The notes beneath the pieces were generated by a model that worked only from the letters and a program-made list of their open reading frames with translations, was not told the origin of the DNA and did not search any database. Below, one piece after another: positions 32,370 through 41,475 of a stretch of 64,000 nt of DNA. Source of the stretch: a virus; IMG/VR virus record IMGVR_UViG_3300033182_000499, positions 1 to 64,000 of that record. One strand, written 5' to 3'. Numbering within the stretch: position 1 is the stretch's first letter; every line of letters starts with the position of its first letter. The translations under genes and the position numbers were made by a program.

Positions 32370-33356
32370 TTAGTCTAGTTTATTGTAAAAGTTAACAAAT
32401 TCATTAAATAGTTCATCAACGGATGAGTTGTATATTTCACTATTATGGTACTTGTCAAATATACTTACGTTTTTAAGATTGTCAGTTAAGTCCCTCTCCC
32501 AACCCAATTCTAATCTAAATCCTTCTTCTTTAGTTTGTTGAGTAAATGTTGGAGTGTTTACAAAAAATGGAACAACTGCGGCACCTGATGCACCATAAAT
32601 ACTACATTTTGTATTTTTAAGTATAGCGTATTGTTTTTCCAATGAGTCATCATCACCATCTATACTGAAGTCCATTAGGTTAGACTTTAAATCTGAAAGT
32701 TGTGGGTGATTTTCTAAACCCAATGAACCACCTCTACTTCCTTGTTTTTTTATGTCTAATGATATTACGTTTAAATTTAAATCTTCTATCAATCTACGAG
32801 TAAACAAAACCCAATTATCAGGATTCCAATCTAAATAACACTTATTTGTTTTTCTAGTTCGGGTTCTTGCCATCAAAAAAACAATATCATTATCATTGTT
32901 AAAATGATTTTCTATTTTTTCTTTTATTTCTTCTTCTATTTTTGAATCAATGTCAAAATGAATCCACTTTCCATATGGATAATCATCCAAACATCGTTGT
33001 CTAGTTATTGGTATATCTTTTGGTTTATGTACAACTATTTTTTCAAACCCTCTTGATTTCAAGTCCTGTATCACAGTAGACAAGTGTTCCATAAATACAG
33101 GTGGTATAATATCTTGACCATTAATATGTTCACCGTATGTAGCAGGATATTGTAATGTAGACTCAAGATGTTCGGGGTGTGGGATGTATTCATCTATAAA
33201 ATCTTTGTACGCAACACGTCTACCCCTAAATCCTAAGTGAACTGCATAATAATCTGAATATTTTTCTTCTTTTAATTTTCTACATTCAGAGTTCCACCAA
33301 CTCAATTCATAACTAAATTCACCTACCCACGGGCCAAATATTATAGCATTTTTCAT
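32370..33356 (-). CDS. Glycosyltransferase-like protein (328 aa)
   Basis: GT-B-like layout: FGPWVGEFSYELSWWN at the N-terminus, a central linker, VFLMARTRTRKTNK and a C-terminal nucleotide region with TKCSIYGASGAAVVPFFVNTP. The last motif resembles the sugar-nucleotide loop of GT9 or pyruvyl-transferase-like enzymes. Assignment is tentative; the gene lies between an aminotransferase and another transferase in one operon. Confidence 0.5.
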   Translation of the reverse strand: MKNAIIFGPWVGEFSYELSWWNSECRKLKEEKYSDYYAVHLGFRGRRVAYKDFIDEYIPHPEHLESTLQYPATYGEHINGQDIIPPVFMEHLSTVIQDLKSRGFEKIVVHKPKDIPITRQRCLDDYPYGKWIHFDIDSKIEEEIKEKIENHFNNDNDIVFLMARTRTRKTNKCYLDWNPDNWVLFTRRLIEDLNLNVISLDIKKQGSRGGSLGLENHPQLSDLKSNLMDFSIDGDDDSLEKQYAILKNTKCSIYGASGAAVVPFFVNTPTFTQQTKEEGFRLELGWERDLTDNLKNVSIFDKYHNSEIYNSSVDELFNEFVNFYNKLD

Positions 33357-34390
33357 AGTATACCTTTTTCTTTAAATAACTTTTCAGTATAATCAACTAA
33401 GTAATTGTTATGGTATTGTTCAATATATCTATTTTTTAGATTATTCACAAACTCATCTCTTATTTCATCAAAATTTTCTACTGCATATTCTATCTTTTCT
33501 CCTAAGTCAGAATAGTCGTGTTTACACGAAATATATGTTTCATCTTCAACATAAATATTAGGGTAAGTGTCAACGTGATTCATATTTGGTTTTATGAGTA
33601 GAGAACCTAATTGTGCAGATTCCAAGTCACGAGGTGCCATTTCCCCATAACCAAATGGTGCAAGTAATACTTTACTTTGTTGAATATAATTAAAATACAC
33701 ATTATTAGGAACTCTTCTACCTTTATATAGTTTAGCAACCATAAACGGTGAACATTTTATCTTATCTAATACAGGTTGTCGGTGTTCGTTATAATAGAAG
33801 TCTTGTGATGGTTTGATTTCAAACTCGTGACATTCAGGATGAGGGTGTTGAAACATAGCAGACACATCAAACAACTTATATATCTGTGAATAATCATACC
33901 ATTGTATGTCGGGAACACCAATCCAATTAGTACCTGATAAAACAATTCTGTCTTTATAGTCATCAAAGTTTTCGGGTTTGTAGTTTTGACCCTCAATCCC
34001 ATAGTCTTCACTTTTACCCCAATAGTACCTACCACCAACCCACTCCTCATTATACAAAGTTCGGTCTTTGAGTAGTGAATGTTTCATCATAAACAAAGCA
34101 TCACTTTCTTTGAATGTTTCAAATGAACCAATCAATGAGTGAGAGTCTTGACCATCAACTAATATGTATGGGCCTTTTATCTTTGATAGATAATCCAAAC
34201 CCATCTCTGTTGACTTTTCTATTGAACCTATTTTCTTATCTTGAAATAGTGAATGTCCAATTAAAGTTATATCATACTCGGTTGAGTCAGGTTGTACTAA
34301 CTGTATACCTCGTTCTAAAAACTGATGAAATGATTTAACATATGGATGAAATGTATGAAAATCTTTAGTAAGTATTCTTACTTTTAACAT
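33353..34390 (-). CDS. Exostosin/GT1-like glycosyltransferase (345 aa)
   Basis: The C-terminal half carries VYFNYIQQSKVLLAPFGYGE and APRDLESAQLGSLLIKPNMN, the pattern of GT-B transferases in which the Glu binds the nucleotide-sugar ribose. The N-terminal half has DITLIGHSLF and YILVDGQDS. It overlaps the preceding gene by 4 bases and its start follows the GroES stop by overlap of one base. Confidence 0.6.
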   Translation of the reverse strand: MLKVRILTKDFHTFHPYVKSFHQFLERGIQLVQPDSTEYDITLIGHSLFQDKKIGSIEKSTEMGLDYLSKIKGPYILVDGQDSHSLIGSFETFKESDALFMMKHSLLKDRTLYNEEWVGGRYYWGKSEDYGIEGQNYKPENFDDYKDRIVLSGTNWIGVPDIQWYDYSQIYKLFDVSAMFQHPHPECHEFEIKPSQDFYYNEHRQPVLDKIKCSPFMVAKLYKGRRVPNNVYFNYIQQSKVLLAPFGYGEMAPRDLESAQLGSLLIKPNMNHVDTYPNIYVEDETYISCKHDYSDLGEKIEYAVENFDEIRDEFVNNLKNRYIEQYHNNYLVDYTEKLFKEKGIL

Positions 34391-34692
34391 TACCGAACAA
34401 TACCAACCAATTGATGTTCGTTGAATAGAATATACTTTTCACCACCAAGGTCTAATTCATCGGTGGCTTTTGCCTTCTCATACACGACAGTATCACCGAC
34501 TTGAACAGTCATTGGTATTCGTTCACCGTTCTGTGACCATATACCTGTTCCAACAGATACTACTTCACCGTGAACTTTTTGACTCTTTACGATTGAGTCC
34601 GAAATGATAATTCCTGATTTTGTTGTTTGTTCTTGTACTTCAATTGGTTTGACCAATACACGGTCACCTAGTGGTTTGAATTTTCCTTCCAT
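34390..34692 (-). CDS. groES: Co-chaperonin GroES
   Basis: Complete GroES fold of 100 residues: FKPLGDRVLVKPIE, mobile loop KSGIIISD with the Ile-Ile-Ile that binds GroEL, and GDTVVYEKAKATDELDLGGE with KYILFNEHQLVGIV at the end. T4 encodes gp31 for the same purpose; here a true GroES sequence replaces it. It probably directs host GroEL to fold the capsid protein. It sits oddly inside the glycan cluster. Confidence 0.9.
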   Translation of the reverse strand: MEGKFKPLGDRVLVKPIEVQEQTTKSGIIISDSIVKSQKVHGEVVSVGTGIWSQNGERIPMTVQVGDTVVYEKAKATDELDLGGEKYILFNEHQLVGIVR

Positions 34693-34694
34693 AA

Positions 34695-35309
34695 TTATAA
34701 TGTGTTATAGTAACTGTTTTGTTTTTCTTGTCTGTCAATATTCTTGTGATGGTATAGTGATAGTTCTTCGTATGCGGGTAGTCGTGTAAATAACCTAAAC
34801 CCTACAATACTTTCGTGTACCTTACTAGTCCATTTAATTTGTTTTGAGTTTTTGTATATTCTACTTTGATAGTCAGGAAAGTTTATCCAACCTGATTGGT
34901 TTTGTGACCATCTCCATTTTTCTATGTGTTCGTTTGTAATACCACTAACAGTATTAACTCTTGGTACATAGTATAAGTCAACAGGTTGTTCCTCAATCAT
35001 AGAGTGTAAGTTTTCCATCAATAACTTATGTGGTACTTCGTCTGCGTCAATCTGAAAGATGTAATCATTTTTACAAAAGTCTGACAATTTGTTCTTCCAT
35101 TCTGCAAAGTGTCCTGTGAATGTATCTTTGTATACTCTAATACCACTAATGTGTTCTAAGTAAGTCAATACATCATCATCGTCTTTTGACTCATCAAACA
35201 AAACAACTATTTCATCTTGTTTTTGTTTATGTTCTAATAGAAATGGAATGAGTGTTTTAATTTCATCAAGTTCGTCACAAACTGTGACTGCGTAACTAAT
35301 ACTAATCAT
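34695..35309 (-). CDS. Family 2 glycosyltransferase, short form (204 aa)
   Basis: ISYAVTVCDELDEIKTLIPF then IVVLFDESKDDDDVL and FQIDADEVPH, the GT2 order seen in WaaE/KdtX-type LPS transferases; FPDYQSRIYKNSKQIKWTSK and VHE complete the acceptor side. It overlaps its upstream neighbour by 4 bases and ends two bases before GroES begins. Confidence 0.75.
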   Translation of the reverse strand: MISISYAVTVCDELDEIKTLIPFLLEHKQKQDEIVVLFDESKDDDDVLTYLEHISGIRVYKDTFTGHFAEWKNKLSDFCKNDYIFQIDADEVPHKLLMENLHSMIEEQPVDLYYVPRVNTVSGITNEHIEKWRWSQNQSGWINFPDYQSRIYKNSKQIKWTSKVHESIVGFRLFTRLPAYEELSLYHHKNIDRQEKQNSYYNTL

Positions 35310-35818
35310 AATTCGTTTGATTCATTATCGTTTAACTGTCTTTCGTTTATTTTTCTTTCTTCAAGTAGTTCATTATATGTTTCCACAATGTTATTCTCAT
35401 CATAAGGAATATACTTAATTGTTGTAATTTTGTCAAGTCTGAATGTTTTATATGGTCGTTCCCTCATTAATAACTTATCATTCTTTACTTTCGTATTGTA
35501 AAACGAAGTTCCTATCCTCACATTTGTTTTTAACAAACCTTTCCTTTCGGTGAGTCGTTTATATAAAACTTCAGGGTCTGTTTCTCTATTACTTTCTATA
35601 AAGTTTTCTGCAACATTACTAACAATTTTACTCAAGTCTAAACAATGAAGTAAATTATCAAGCCGTGGATGGAGTACTAATACATCATATTTCTTTATCC
35701 CATCACTACCTTTGTATGTAACTTCCACCAAAGAACCATAATCAACTTTACTTTTGGGTATGTTTCTTCTTTTACTTGTTATGTATTTTTGTCTGAGTAG
35801 TTGTTGGAATGAAGCCAT
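35306..35818 (-). CDS. Hypothetical phage protein (170 aa)
   Basis: Soluble, basic N-terminus (FQQLLRQKYITSKRR), strand-rich core with GSLVEVTYKG and VLVLHPRLDNLLHCLDLSKI and a helical acidic end. Similar small proteins sit near the glycosyltransferase or head genes in marine phages. No function can be assigned. Confidence 0.6.
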   Translation of the reverse strand: MASFQQLLRQKYITSKRRNIPKSKVDYGSLVEVTYKGSDGIKKYDVLVLHPRLDNLLHCLDLSKIVSNVAENFIESNRETDPEVLYKRLTERKGLLKTNVRIGTSFYNTKVKNDKLLMRERPYKTFRLDKITTIKYIPYDENNIVETYNELLEERKINERQLNDNESNEL

Positions 35819-37122
35819 TACTCAACCTTCTTTAACTTTGGTAGATTTGGTAAGTTCAACTGTATTTCTTTTGGAAACTCGGGGATATTACTGTCAATAA
35901 TCTCTCCAAGTTTTTCAGTCATTTTACTTAGTGTGAATCGTTTGTTTTTCTTTCTAAGTATTTCCGCGTTTTTCTTATACTTTTTGTAGTTCTTAAACAC
36001 TTCCTTAAATGCTTTTTTACCGTGGTTGGTGTCAACATATAACCATTTACTTTCAGGTATAATTACTTTATCCCATACTGCGGATTGATGTACGTTTTGT
36101 AATTGACCACCCAACAGGACTGCGTGTTCTTTGTCCAAGAAGTCCATATGACCACTCCACGCAGTAACAATCAATGGTTTACCCGTCTGTGTAAACTCTA
36201 GTAATGGTCTACCAAAACCTTCACCTTTGGTAAATGAAACCATAGCCTTTACCTTTGGATGGTTATATAAGTTATTCATTTCTTTGTCTGTTAAATCACC
36301 GTGTAATAAATAAATATTAGGTGTCTTACCTCCAACAGAGTTTTTTACCATCTTTATTTTTTCTACCATAGTTTCTCTGTCCAAAACAGAAAAGGTAGCA
36401 GATGATGTTTTGAGTATCAACGCGGGTTGGTCTGATGAAGTCTTGAATGATTCACAAAATGTCTTTATCATTGTAGCCACATCTTTTCTATCGTGTCCAA
36501 AATCACCCTTCAACCAATGACCTACGAATAGGAATGCAAAGTTTTCTTTAACTTTACTCAACTCATCAATCAACATCACATCTTCTACATCGTGTGTCTT
36601 GTTGGTAAAGATAGTTTCATCAAAACCTTCAAACAATACCTCAATAGGTTTTTGTATTTTAAGTTCTTGGTCTTGTCCTGTATTGTCGTCTTTCATCGTA
36701 TAGACCGATTGAATAAATGCTTCTCGGGCGTGGTCGGATGGAACAATATTCATATCCATTCGGTTCATACCTTGTATCCAATCAGATGAAACTGCACTTG
36801 TTTCAATCCCCGCAGTTATACCAACATTCCATTTACCCAATCGTTGAAACTCATTAGGAACTGTAACTTGAACCCATACATCGGGTTGTTTTGGTAGTTG
36901 TAATCTACCGCCCACAAAGTTAGCCATACTTGATTCTATCCATTGGTGAAACTCATTGTTTTCATCAAGGGCGTTCATTGGGGTGTTCCCCCACTTCTGT
37001 GATACAATCTGTATATCAAACTTGTCTAAATCTTTAAGTGAACGTAAGATGTCTCGTGCGTGGTCGCCATAACCACTTCTCGTTTTTACAGGAGCAGAAT
37101 ATACTAAAAATGGTTTACTCAT
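35818..37122 (-). CDS. Family 4 glycosyltransferase (434 aa)
   Basis: GT-B fold with N-terminal FLVYSAPVKTRSGYGDHARD, a central linker, INIVPSDHAREAF, IYLLHGDLTDKEMNNLYNHP and the C-terminal E-x7-E motif MVSFTKGEGFGRPLLEFTQT and GKPLIVTAWSGHMDFL. It overlaps the next GT4 gene by 4 bases. Two tandem GT4 enzymes suggest consecutive steps in glycan assembly. Confidence 0.85.
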   Translation of the reverse strand: MSKPFLVYSAPVKTRSGYGDHARDILRSLKDLDKFDIQIVSQKWGNTPMNALDENNEFHQWIESSMANFVGGRLQLPKQPDVWVQVTVPNEFQRLGKWNVGITAGIETSAVSSDWIQGMNRMDMNIVPSDHAREAFIQSVYTMKDDNTGQDQELKIQKPIEVLFEGFDETIFTNKTHDVEDVMLIDELSKVKENFAFLFVGHWLKGDFGHDRKDVATMIKTFCESFKTSSDQPALILKTSSATFSVLDRETMVEKIKMVKNSVGGKTPNIYLLHGDLTDKEMNNLYNHPKVKAMVSFTKGEGFGRPLLEFTQTGKPLIVTAWSGHMDFLDKEHAVLLGGQLQNVHQSAVWDKVIIPESKWLYVDTNHGKKAFKEVFKNYKKYKKNAEILRKKNKRFTLSKMTEKLGEIIDSNIPEFPKEIQLNLPNLPKLKKVE

Positions 37123-38525
37123 ATCTTATTTAACTCAAATCGTTTTCTTGGTTCAAAGTTTTCTATTTCTCTTGTCATTGATTCTTTGAAGATGTTACAC
37201 ATATTCTCTGCACTTAACCCACCTTCATTCATCAACCATTCACGTCCAACTAAACCTCTACGTTTTCTTTCTTCCCGTCCAAGTTCATATTGTCGTTTAA
37301 TTGTTTTTGTTACATCGTGATTGTCAACACGGTCATCGTAAATGTATGGTGTCGGGGGAGAACCTACTAAACTACGTGTTTTCGGCCATATAGGATTAGC
37401 CCACACACCCCAAACTATCGCATACTCCCACTCTCTCCAATCGTGTAGAGAACCAATCTCAACATAATCTTCAGGAGTTAAATAATCACCATCTGTTTTA
37501 AAACCACAATGGTCTTGCATACCACCTGTAACATTTACAATAATGGGAGTTCCTGCAGAAATACTTTCTGCGGTACTTAAACCAAATCCTTCGTTAGATG
37601 ATATTAGTATTGTAGTATCTGCGATATTATATAAACAGTTTATTTGTTGTTGTGTTATTTTGTCTGATGAGAATATAACATTTTGTTTGTATTCTGGCAT
37701 CAAATCTCTAACCACTCTTGGTAAGTCTGTACCATTACCGTCAACGGGTGTGGTGTGTAATACTAAATAACAATCATCTCTTTCTTCTTTTGGTAAGTCT
37801 AACAAAAAGTCACGGAAAGATATAATGATGTCGGAAGTCATCTTACGTCTAATGTTTCTCGCATTATAGAACAACACATACTTTGGGTCTTTACCATTGA
37901 ATAGTTGTTTCTTAAACTCAACCATCAACCCATAATCTTCATCTTCCTCTGTAATGGGTCGGTAGATGTCTGTGTCTATTCCGTGTGGTACATAATCCAC
38001 TTGAGTATCTTTTGGTTGATTCCATTGTGGTTGTTCGGTAGAACCCCATACTCGTTTTGTAATACCGTATGTTTGTTTAGATATACAACCAATCCAATCA
38101 CAACTCTCATAGTAATTTCTGTTGTATAGTGGGTCAGGTAAATCATCCCAAATATGATAGAAAAAGATAGGGATATTTTGTCGTATCTCGTGTTCCATAT
38201 TATACAACCATATCCATTGTCTTGGGTCGGTGAAGTGTAGGATTGCGTCAGGTTTTTCGTCATCCAATAACTTTCTTAATACATTTTCATCACCGTACCC
38301 ACTCCAAGGATAAATCTTTACTGATGCGTCTTTTATACCTGTTTGTTTTTGTGCATCCTCTGATAAGTCAAATACTTTTCCTTGGTCGGGATGTTTCACT
38401 GCGGCTCCTAACTGTACCCAATCAAATGTATCTACTGAACCTAACACAATGTGTTTTGATACAGTCCCAACACCACTAGGTAATCGTAAATCGTCAGAGA
38501 GCAAAAGAATCTTTTTCTTACTCAT
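37119..38525 (-). CDS. Family 4 glycosyltransferase (468 aa)
   Basis: GT-B enzyme starting KKILLLSDDLRLPSGVGTVS, with FFYHIWDDLPDP, IGCISKQTYGITK, VPHGIDTDIYRP and the retaining motif TTILISSNEGFGLSTAESIS then AGTPIIVNVTGGM. Typical length. It is the first gene of the sugar cluster in transcription order, 3 bases downstream of 38529-38735. Confidence 0.85.
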   Translation of the reverse strand: MSKKKILLLSDDLRLPSGVGTVSKHIVLGSVDTFDWVQLGAAVKHPDQGKVFDLSEDAQKQTGIKDASVKIYPWSGYGDENVLRKLLDDEKPDAILHFTDPRQWIWLYNMEHEIRQNIPIFFYHIWDDLPDPLYNRNYYESCDWIGCISKQTYGITKRVWGSTEQPQWNQPKDTQVDYVPHGIDTDIYRPITEEDEDYGLMVEFKKQLFNGKDPKYVLFYNARNIRRKMTSDIIISFRDFLLDLPKEERDDCYLVLHTTPVDGNGTDLPRVVRDLMPEYKQNVIFSSDKITQQQINCLYNIADTTILISSNEGFGLSTAESISAGTPIIVNVTGGMQDHCGFKTDGDYLTPEDYVEIGSLHDWREWEYAIVWGVWANPIWPKTRSLVGSPPTPYIYDDRVDNHDVTKTIKRQYELGREERKRRGLVGREWLMNEGGLSAENMCNIFKESMTREIENFEPRKRFELNKI

Positions 38526-38528
38526 CTA

Positions 38529-38735
38529 CTATAACGTTTTATTGTTGTGTTCTTCTTTTAATGTTTCTAACTTGTGAATCATTGCCTTGAACTCTTCATC
38601 GTTTTCATACAAGTATAGTGTTCTATTTACTAGTTTTTGTAAAGTAAACTCTGTGTCAAGACAGTCTTTTCTAAAACTAGAATATAACCCCTTTAATACT
38701 TTTACCGATGTCAATTTTAAGTCAACGTTTCTCAT
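38529..38735 (-). CDS. Small ribbon-helix-like protein (68 aa)
   Basis: Core sequence VDLKLTSVKVLKGLYSSFRK then EFTLQKLVNRTLYLYEND looks like a strand followed by two helices, as in CopG/Arc-type DNA binders. The frame can begin at 38753, but only 5 bases would separate it from the late-promoter motif at 38759-38767; the Met at 38733-38735 (MRNVDLKL) leaves a normal leader and starts the core, so it is chosen. Confidence 0.6.
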   Translation of the reverse strand: MRNVDLKLTSVKVLKGLYSSFRKDCLDTEFTLQKLVNRTLYLYENDEEFKAMIHKLETLKEEHNNKTL

Positions 38736-38758
38736 AACCTTTTGTATATACATATATA

Positions 38759-38767
38759 TATAAATAT
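38759..38767 (-). promoter_or_regulatory. Late-promoter-like ATATTTATA motif
   Basis: Exact motif on the minus strand, 23 bases before the chosen start of the 68-residue gene. It could drive that gene and the glycan cluster behind it. Confidence 0.5.
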
Positions 38768-39693
38768 CAATTCATAGCGAATTCACACAAGTTTCTTTGG
38801 TTAAATTCACAGAATCTACAATTAGACTTTGATGGTGTGGGTTCATATCCCTCTGTTCTTCGTTCTCCACTTTCATCAAACACTTTGTCCACAAACTCAT
38901 TAAAGTCATTGATTGCTCGGTTCATACTCACCTTCCCATCCGTTGGAATAAACCGTTGTAACCTTCGTGACATAGCAGGCCACTCGGGGTCTTCAGGTAT
39001 TTTTCGTTTAAGTATGATGTATTCAACATTTATTTTGTCCTGTGGAACATTTAACTTTTCACTCAAGTAGTTTTTATACAACAGATTTTGGTTGGTAAGT
39101 GATTTATCTTTCTTTTGCCAATCACCCCAACCTTTTGTTGATGTCTTTAAATCTATGATATAATATCTACCTGTTTTCTTATCTTTTAATAGTATATCAA
39201 TATAACCAATAAAAGACAAGTTTTCTTTAATATTCTCATTGAGTTTCATTTCTATGTCTACCAATTCTACACCCTTTAGTGAAAACCAATCACTTCGGTG
39301 TTTCTTTAGGTAGTTGATAATTTCTACGCCATCCTCATAGAACTCTACCATATTCTCTTTGGTGATACTATCATCTCGTTTCCAATCAGGTATTTTCTTT
39401 ACCTCATCATACATACGTTCTTTTAACAGTCTGTCAGTATCAAAGTCCACAAACTTCTTACCATCTCGTATGATATAATCTCTCACAGGTATACCATTGA
39501 CTTCTGCGTCTTTGGGTAGTTTTCTTTTGTTATACATTACATACAAGTAGGATTGTATAGTGTCGTGCATAGCAGTACCGAAACCGAGATGTATACTTAG
39601 TTTATCCTCTGCTATCTTATCAACGTACTTATATTTGTACGACAACGGACATTTCTTCCATAACTTGTATTGTGAATAACTAACTCTTTTCAA
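38767..39693 (-). CDS. PD-(D/E)XK exonuclease, RecB/Cas4-like (308 aa)
   Basis: Residues 1-45 (SYSQYKLWKKCPLSYKYKY ... FGTAMHDTIQSYL) give the RecB-family start with one Cys and the His. GYIDILLKD ... YYIIDLKTS supplies the catalytic Asp and D-x-K. The C-terminal CRFCEFNQRNLC gives three more Cys, so a four-Cys iron-sulfur cluster of Cas4/AddB type is likely. The enzyme would resect DNA ends in recombination or replication. It overlaps gp62 by 14 bases. Confidence 0.8.
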   Translation of the reverse strand: MKRVSYSQYKLWKKCPLSYKYKYVDKIAEDKLSIHLGFGTAMHDTIQSYLYVMYNKRKLPKDAEVNGIPVRDYIIRDGKKFVDFDTDRLLKERMYDEVKKIPDWKRDDSITKENMVEFYEDGVEIINYLKKHRSDWFSLKGVELVDIEMKLNENIKENLSFIGYIDILLKDKKTGRYYIIDLKTSTKGWGDWQKKDKSLTNQNLLYKNYLSEKLNVPQDKINVEYIILKRKIPEDPEWPAMSRRLQRFIPTDGKVSMNRAINDFNEFVDKVFDESGERRTEGYEPTPSKSNCRFCEFNQRNLCEFAMN

Positions 39694-40102
39694 AACGTTG
39701 TCCGTATAGTTTTTTTATCTGTTTGATTTGTTTTAACTGTTTGTTTGACTTGAGAGTATCGTAGTATTCAATGGCTTCTCTTTTACTAACCTTTAGATGT
39801 TCTGATAGAATATCTATATCTTCGTTACTCTTATCTTTCTTTCCTTTGAGATACTTGTTGTATATCTTTTTCTTTGGTACAACCTCTCTCATTACTCGTT
39901 CATACATCTCATCAGGTAATTTATAGTTTTGTATGTAAGAAACTAATTCAACATAATCTAACTCCATACTAAGAAATCTATTCAACATAAACTGTGAAAA
40001 TGATTTCTTATCACCTTCCGATAGATTACTCCAATAGTTCTCTTTTTTGAGATGAGTTAGTTGAGCAAAGTGGTCAGACAGAGATTTACTCTTCTCCATC
40101 AT
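39680..40102 (-). CDS. Clamp loader small subunit gp62-like (140 aa)
   Basis: All-helical protein with SLSDHFAQLTHLKKENYWSN and FSQFMLNRFLSMELDYVELV then ... LPDEMYERVMREVVPKKKIYN; the 'NR.LS...D.V' sequence and the final helix match T4-type gp62. Gene order with gp44 and gp45 is conserved (62-two small genes-44-45). gp62 joins four gp44 subunits to load the gp45 clamp. The start may be the second Met. Confidence 0.7.
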   Translation of the reverse strand: MMEKSKSLSDHFAQLTHLKKENYWSNLSEGDKKSFSQFMLNRFLSMELDYVELVSYIQNYKLPDEMYERVMREVVPKKKIYNKYLKGKKDKSNEDIDILSEHLKVSKREAIEYYDTLKSNKQLKQIKQIKKLYGQRFEKS

Positions 40103-40349
40103 CGTCTACTCTAAAACCTTTAGGTAGTACTTCTTTGAGTATTGTACCACAGTTTGCACACACAAATACTTCTGCGGGTACGATTTGGTCTTCAGGTGTT
40201 CCTGTTAGTAGTTTACTTATCTTCTTAAACATCATTGATGGTAGGAATAAGTCTTTGTCACAATTATCACAATTTACATCTTGTAAATCTTCAGGTTTAA
40301 TGTTTACTTGTGGTTGTCGTCCACCGTTAAGATTATGTATCTTAACCAT
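40086..40349 (-). CDS. Zinc-ribbon protein (87 aa)
   Basis: Two Cys pairs, VNCDNCDKDLF and VFVCANCGTILKE, about 40 residues apart form a zinc ribbon; the ends are acidic. Its place between gp62 and gp44 is shared with other T4-like marine phages where its role is unknown. It overlaps gp62's start by 17 bases and the next gene's stop by one. Confidence 0.65.
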   Translation of the reverse strand: MVKIHNLNGGRQPQVNIKPEDLQDVNCDNCDKDLFLPSMMFKKISKLLTGTPEDQIVPAEVFVCANCGTILKEVLPKGFRVDDDGEE

Positions 40350-40552
40350 TACTCTTCCTCATCTTCTATAAGTTCATAGTCAGTAGAATCATAAATAATT
40401 TTATCATTCACATAATCCCAATCTAAATCATACCTATATTTTTCAAAAAACTCTGCTTCGTTTTCCTTGTAAAGTTTTAGTTGTTCTTCGGTGAGTTCCG
40501 CATCTTCAACCAAAACGTCATCGTGATATGTTATTTTTCGTAGTTTTGCCAT
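40349..40552 (-). CDS. Acidic hypothetical protein (67 aa)
   Basis: Very acidic throughout (ELTEEQLKLYKENEAEFFEK, end DYELIEDEEE). No membrane part. It lies 4 bases after gp44 and shares one base with the zinc-ribbon gene. Possibly a DNA-mimic or partner protein; unknown. Confidence 0.6.
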   Translation of the reverse strand: MAKLRKITYHDDVLVEDAELTEEQLKLYKENEAEFFEKYRYDLDWDYVNDKIIYDSTDYELIEDEEE

Positions 40553-40556
40553 TTGT

Positions 40557-41474
40557 TTATCCTATTATATTTAATATTTGTATTAAACAAGCCATTGCGG
40601 TTATTTCTTTGTCAACTGCCATTATAGACTTTGAGTCAGAGTCTGATATGACTAATATGATTTGTTCCACATTACCTGTTCCGTATTCATCCACTCTTTT
40701 GTAAAGTAGTGAGTATAGGTTAGTGTAATCATTGGTTCCACTATCTAACATCATTTGTCGTATGGTAGTGAACTTATCTTTTTTACTCATACTACTTTTA
40801 AGTGTGTCAATGATTTTGTTTTCTAAATCATTACTATTGAGCAGGTCTGAACTAAGTTCTAACGTATCACCAACGACATTGGATTGTAAATCACCCATCA
40901 CTTTTCGTATGTCAGGGTAATTGGTCTCAATGATAGTTTTTAAGTCGTGTGGGTCAAACGATATACCCTCATCTTTTAGTATTTTAGCACACCGTATTGC
41001 AATATCTTTCATAGATGGTGGTTCAATCTTAAACGTTTGACATCTACTTTGTATAGCGGGTATGACTTTTTCAGGGTAATTACACGTGAGTATAAACCTT
41101 GTTCGGTCAGCGAATGTCTCCATCATATTACGGAGAGCGGCTTGGGATTCGGGAGTCAGGTAATCTGCCTCGTCCAATACCACTACTTTCCATTTACTGA
41201 ACCCAACGGTGGATGCAAAGTTCTTTATCTTGTTTCTAATAATATCAATACCACGTTCATCCGACGCGTTGATGTATATGTCATCACAGTCAATATTATT
41301 AACGAGTATTTTGGCCATTGTAGTTTTACCTGTTCCTGCTTTTCCGTGAAACAGTAAATGTGGGATTTCTCCCTTCTCAATGAAACTACCGAATCGTTGT
41401 TTCACTGTGTCACTTCCTACATACTCGTCAAGATTTTTAGGTCTGAACTTTTCTATCCACAGGTTTATACTCAT
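40557..41474 (-). CDS. Clamp loader large subunit gp44 (AAA+ ATPase)
   Basis: AAA+ ATPase of the RFC/gp44 type. Walker A is HGKAGTGKTTMAK (about residues 43-55), Walker B is VVLDEADYLTP, sensor 1 is LTCNYPEK and the arginine-finger SRC motif is QSRCQTF. The N-terminal WIEKFRPKNLDEYVG is the RFC box. It opens and loads the gp45 clamp. Length (305) is typical. Confidence 0.9.
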   Translation of the reverse strand: MSINLWIEKFRPKNLDEYVGSDTVKQRFGSFIEKGEIPHLLFHGKAGTGKTTMAKILVNNIDCDDIYINASDERGIDIIRNKIKNFASTVGFSKWKVVVLDEADYLTPESQAALRNMMETFADRTRFILTCNYPEKVIPAIQSRCQTFKIEPPSMKDIAIRCAKILKDEGISFDPHDLKTIIETNYPDIRKVMGDLQSNVVGDTLELSSDLLNSNDLENKIIDTLKSSMSKKDKFTTIRQMMLDSGTNDYTNLYSLLYKRVDEYGTGNVEQIILVISDSDSKSIMAVDKEITAMACLIQILNIIG

Positions 41475-41475
41475 T

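Noticed and set aside
41037-41357. 106-codon open frame on the plus strand
   Set aside because: Antisense to gp44, which has all AAA+ motifs.
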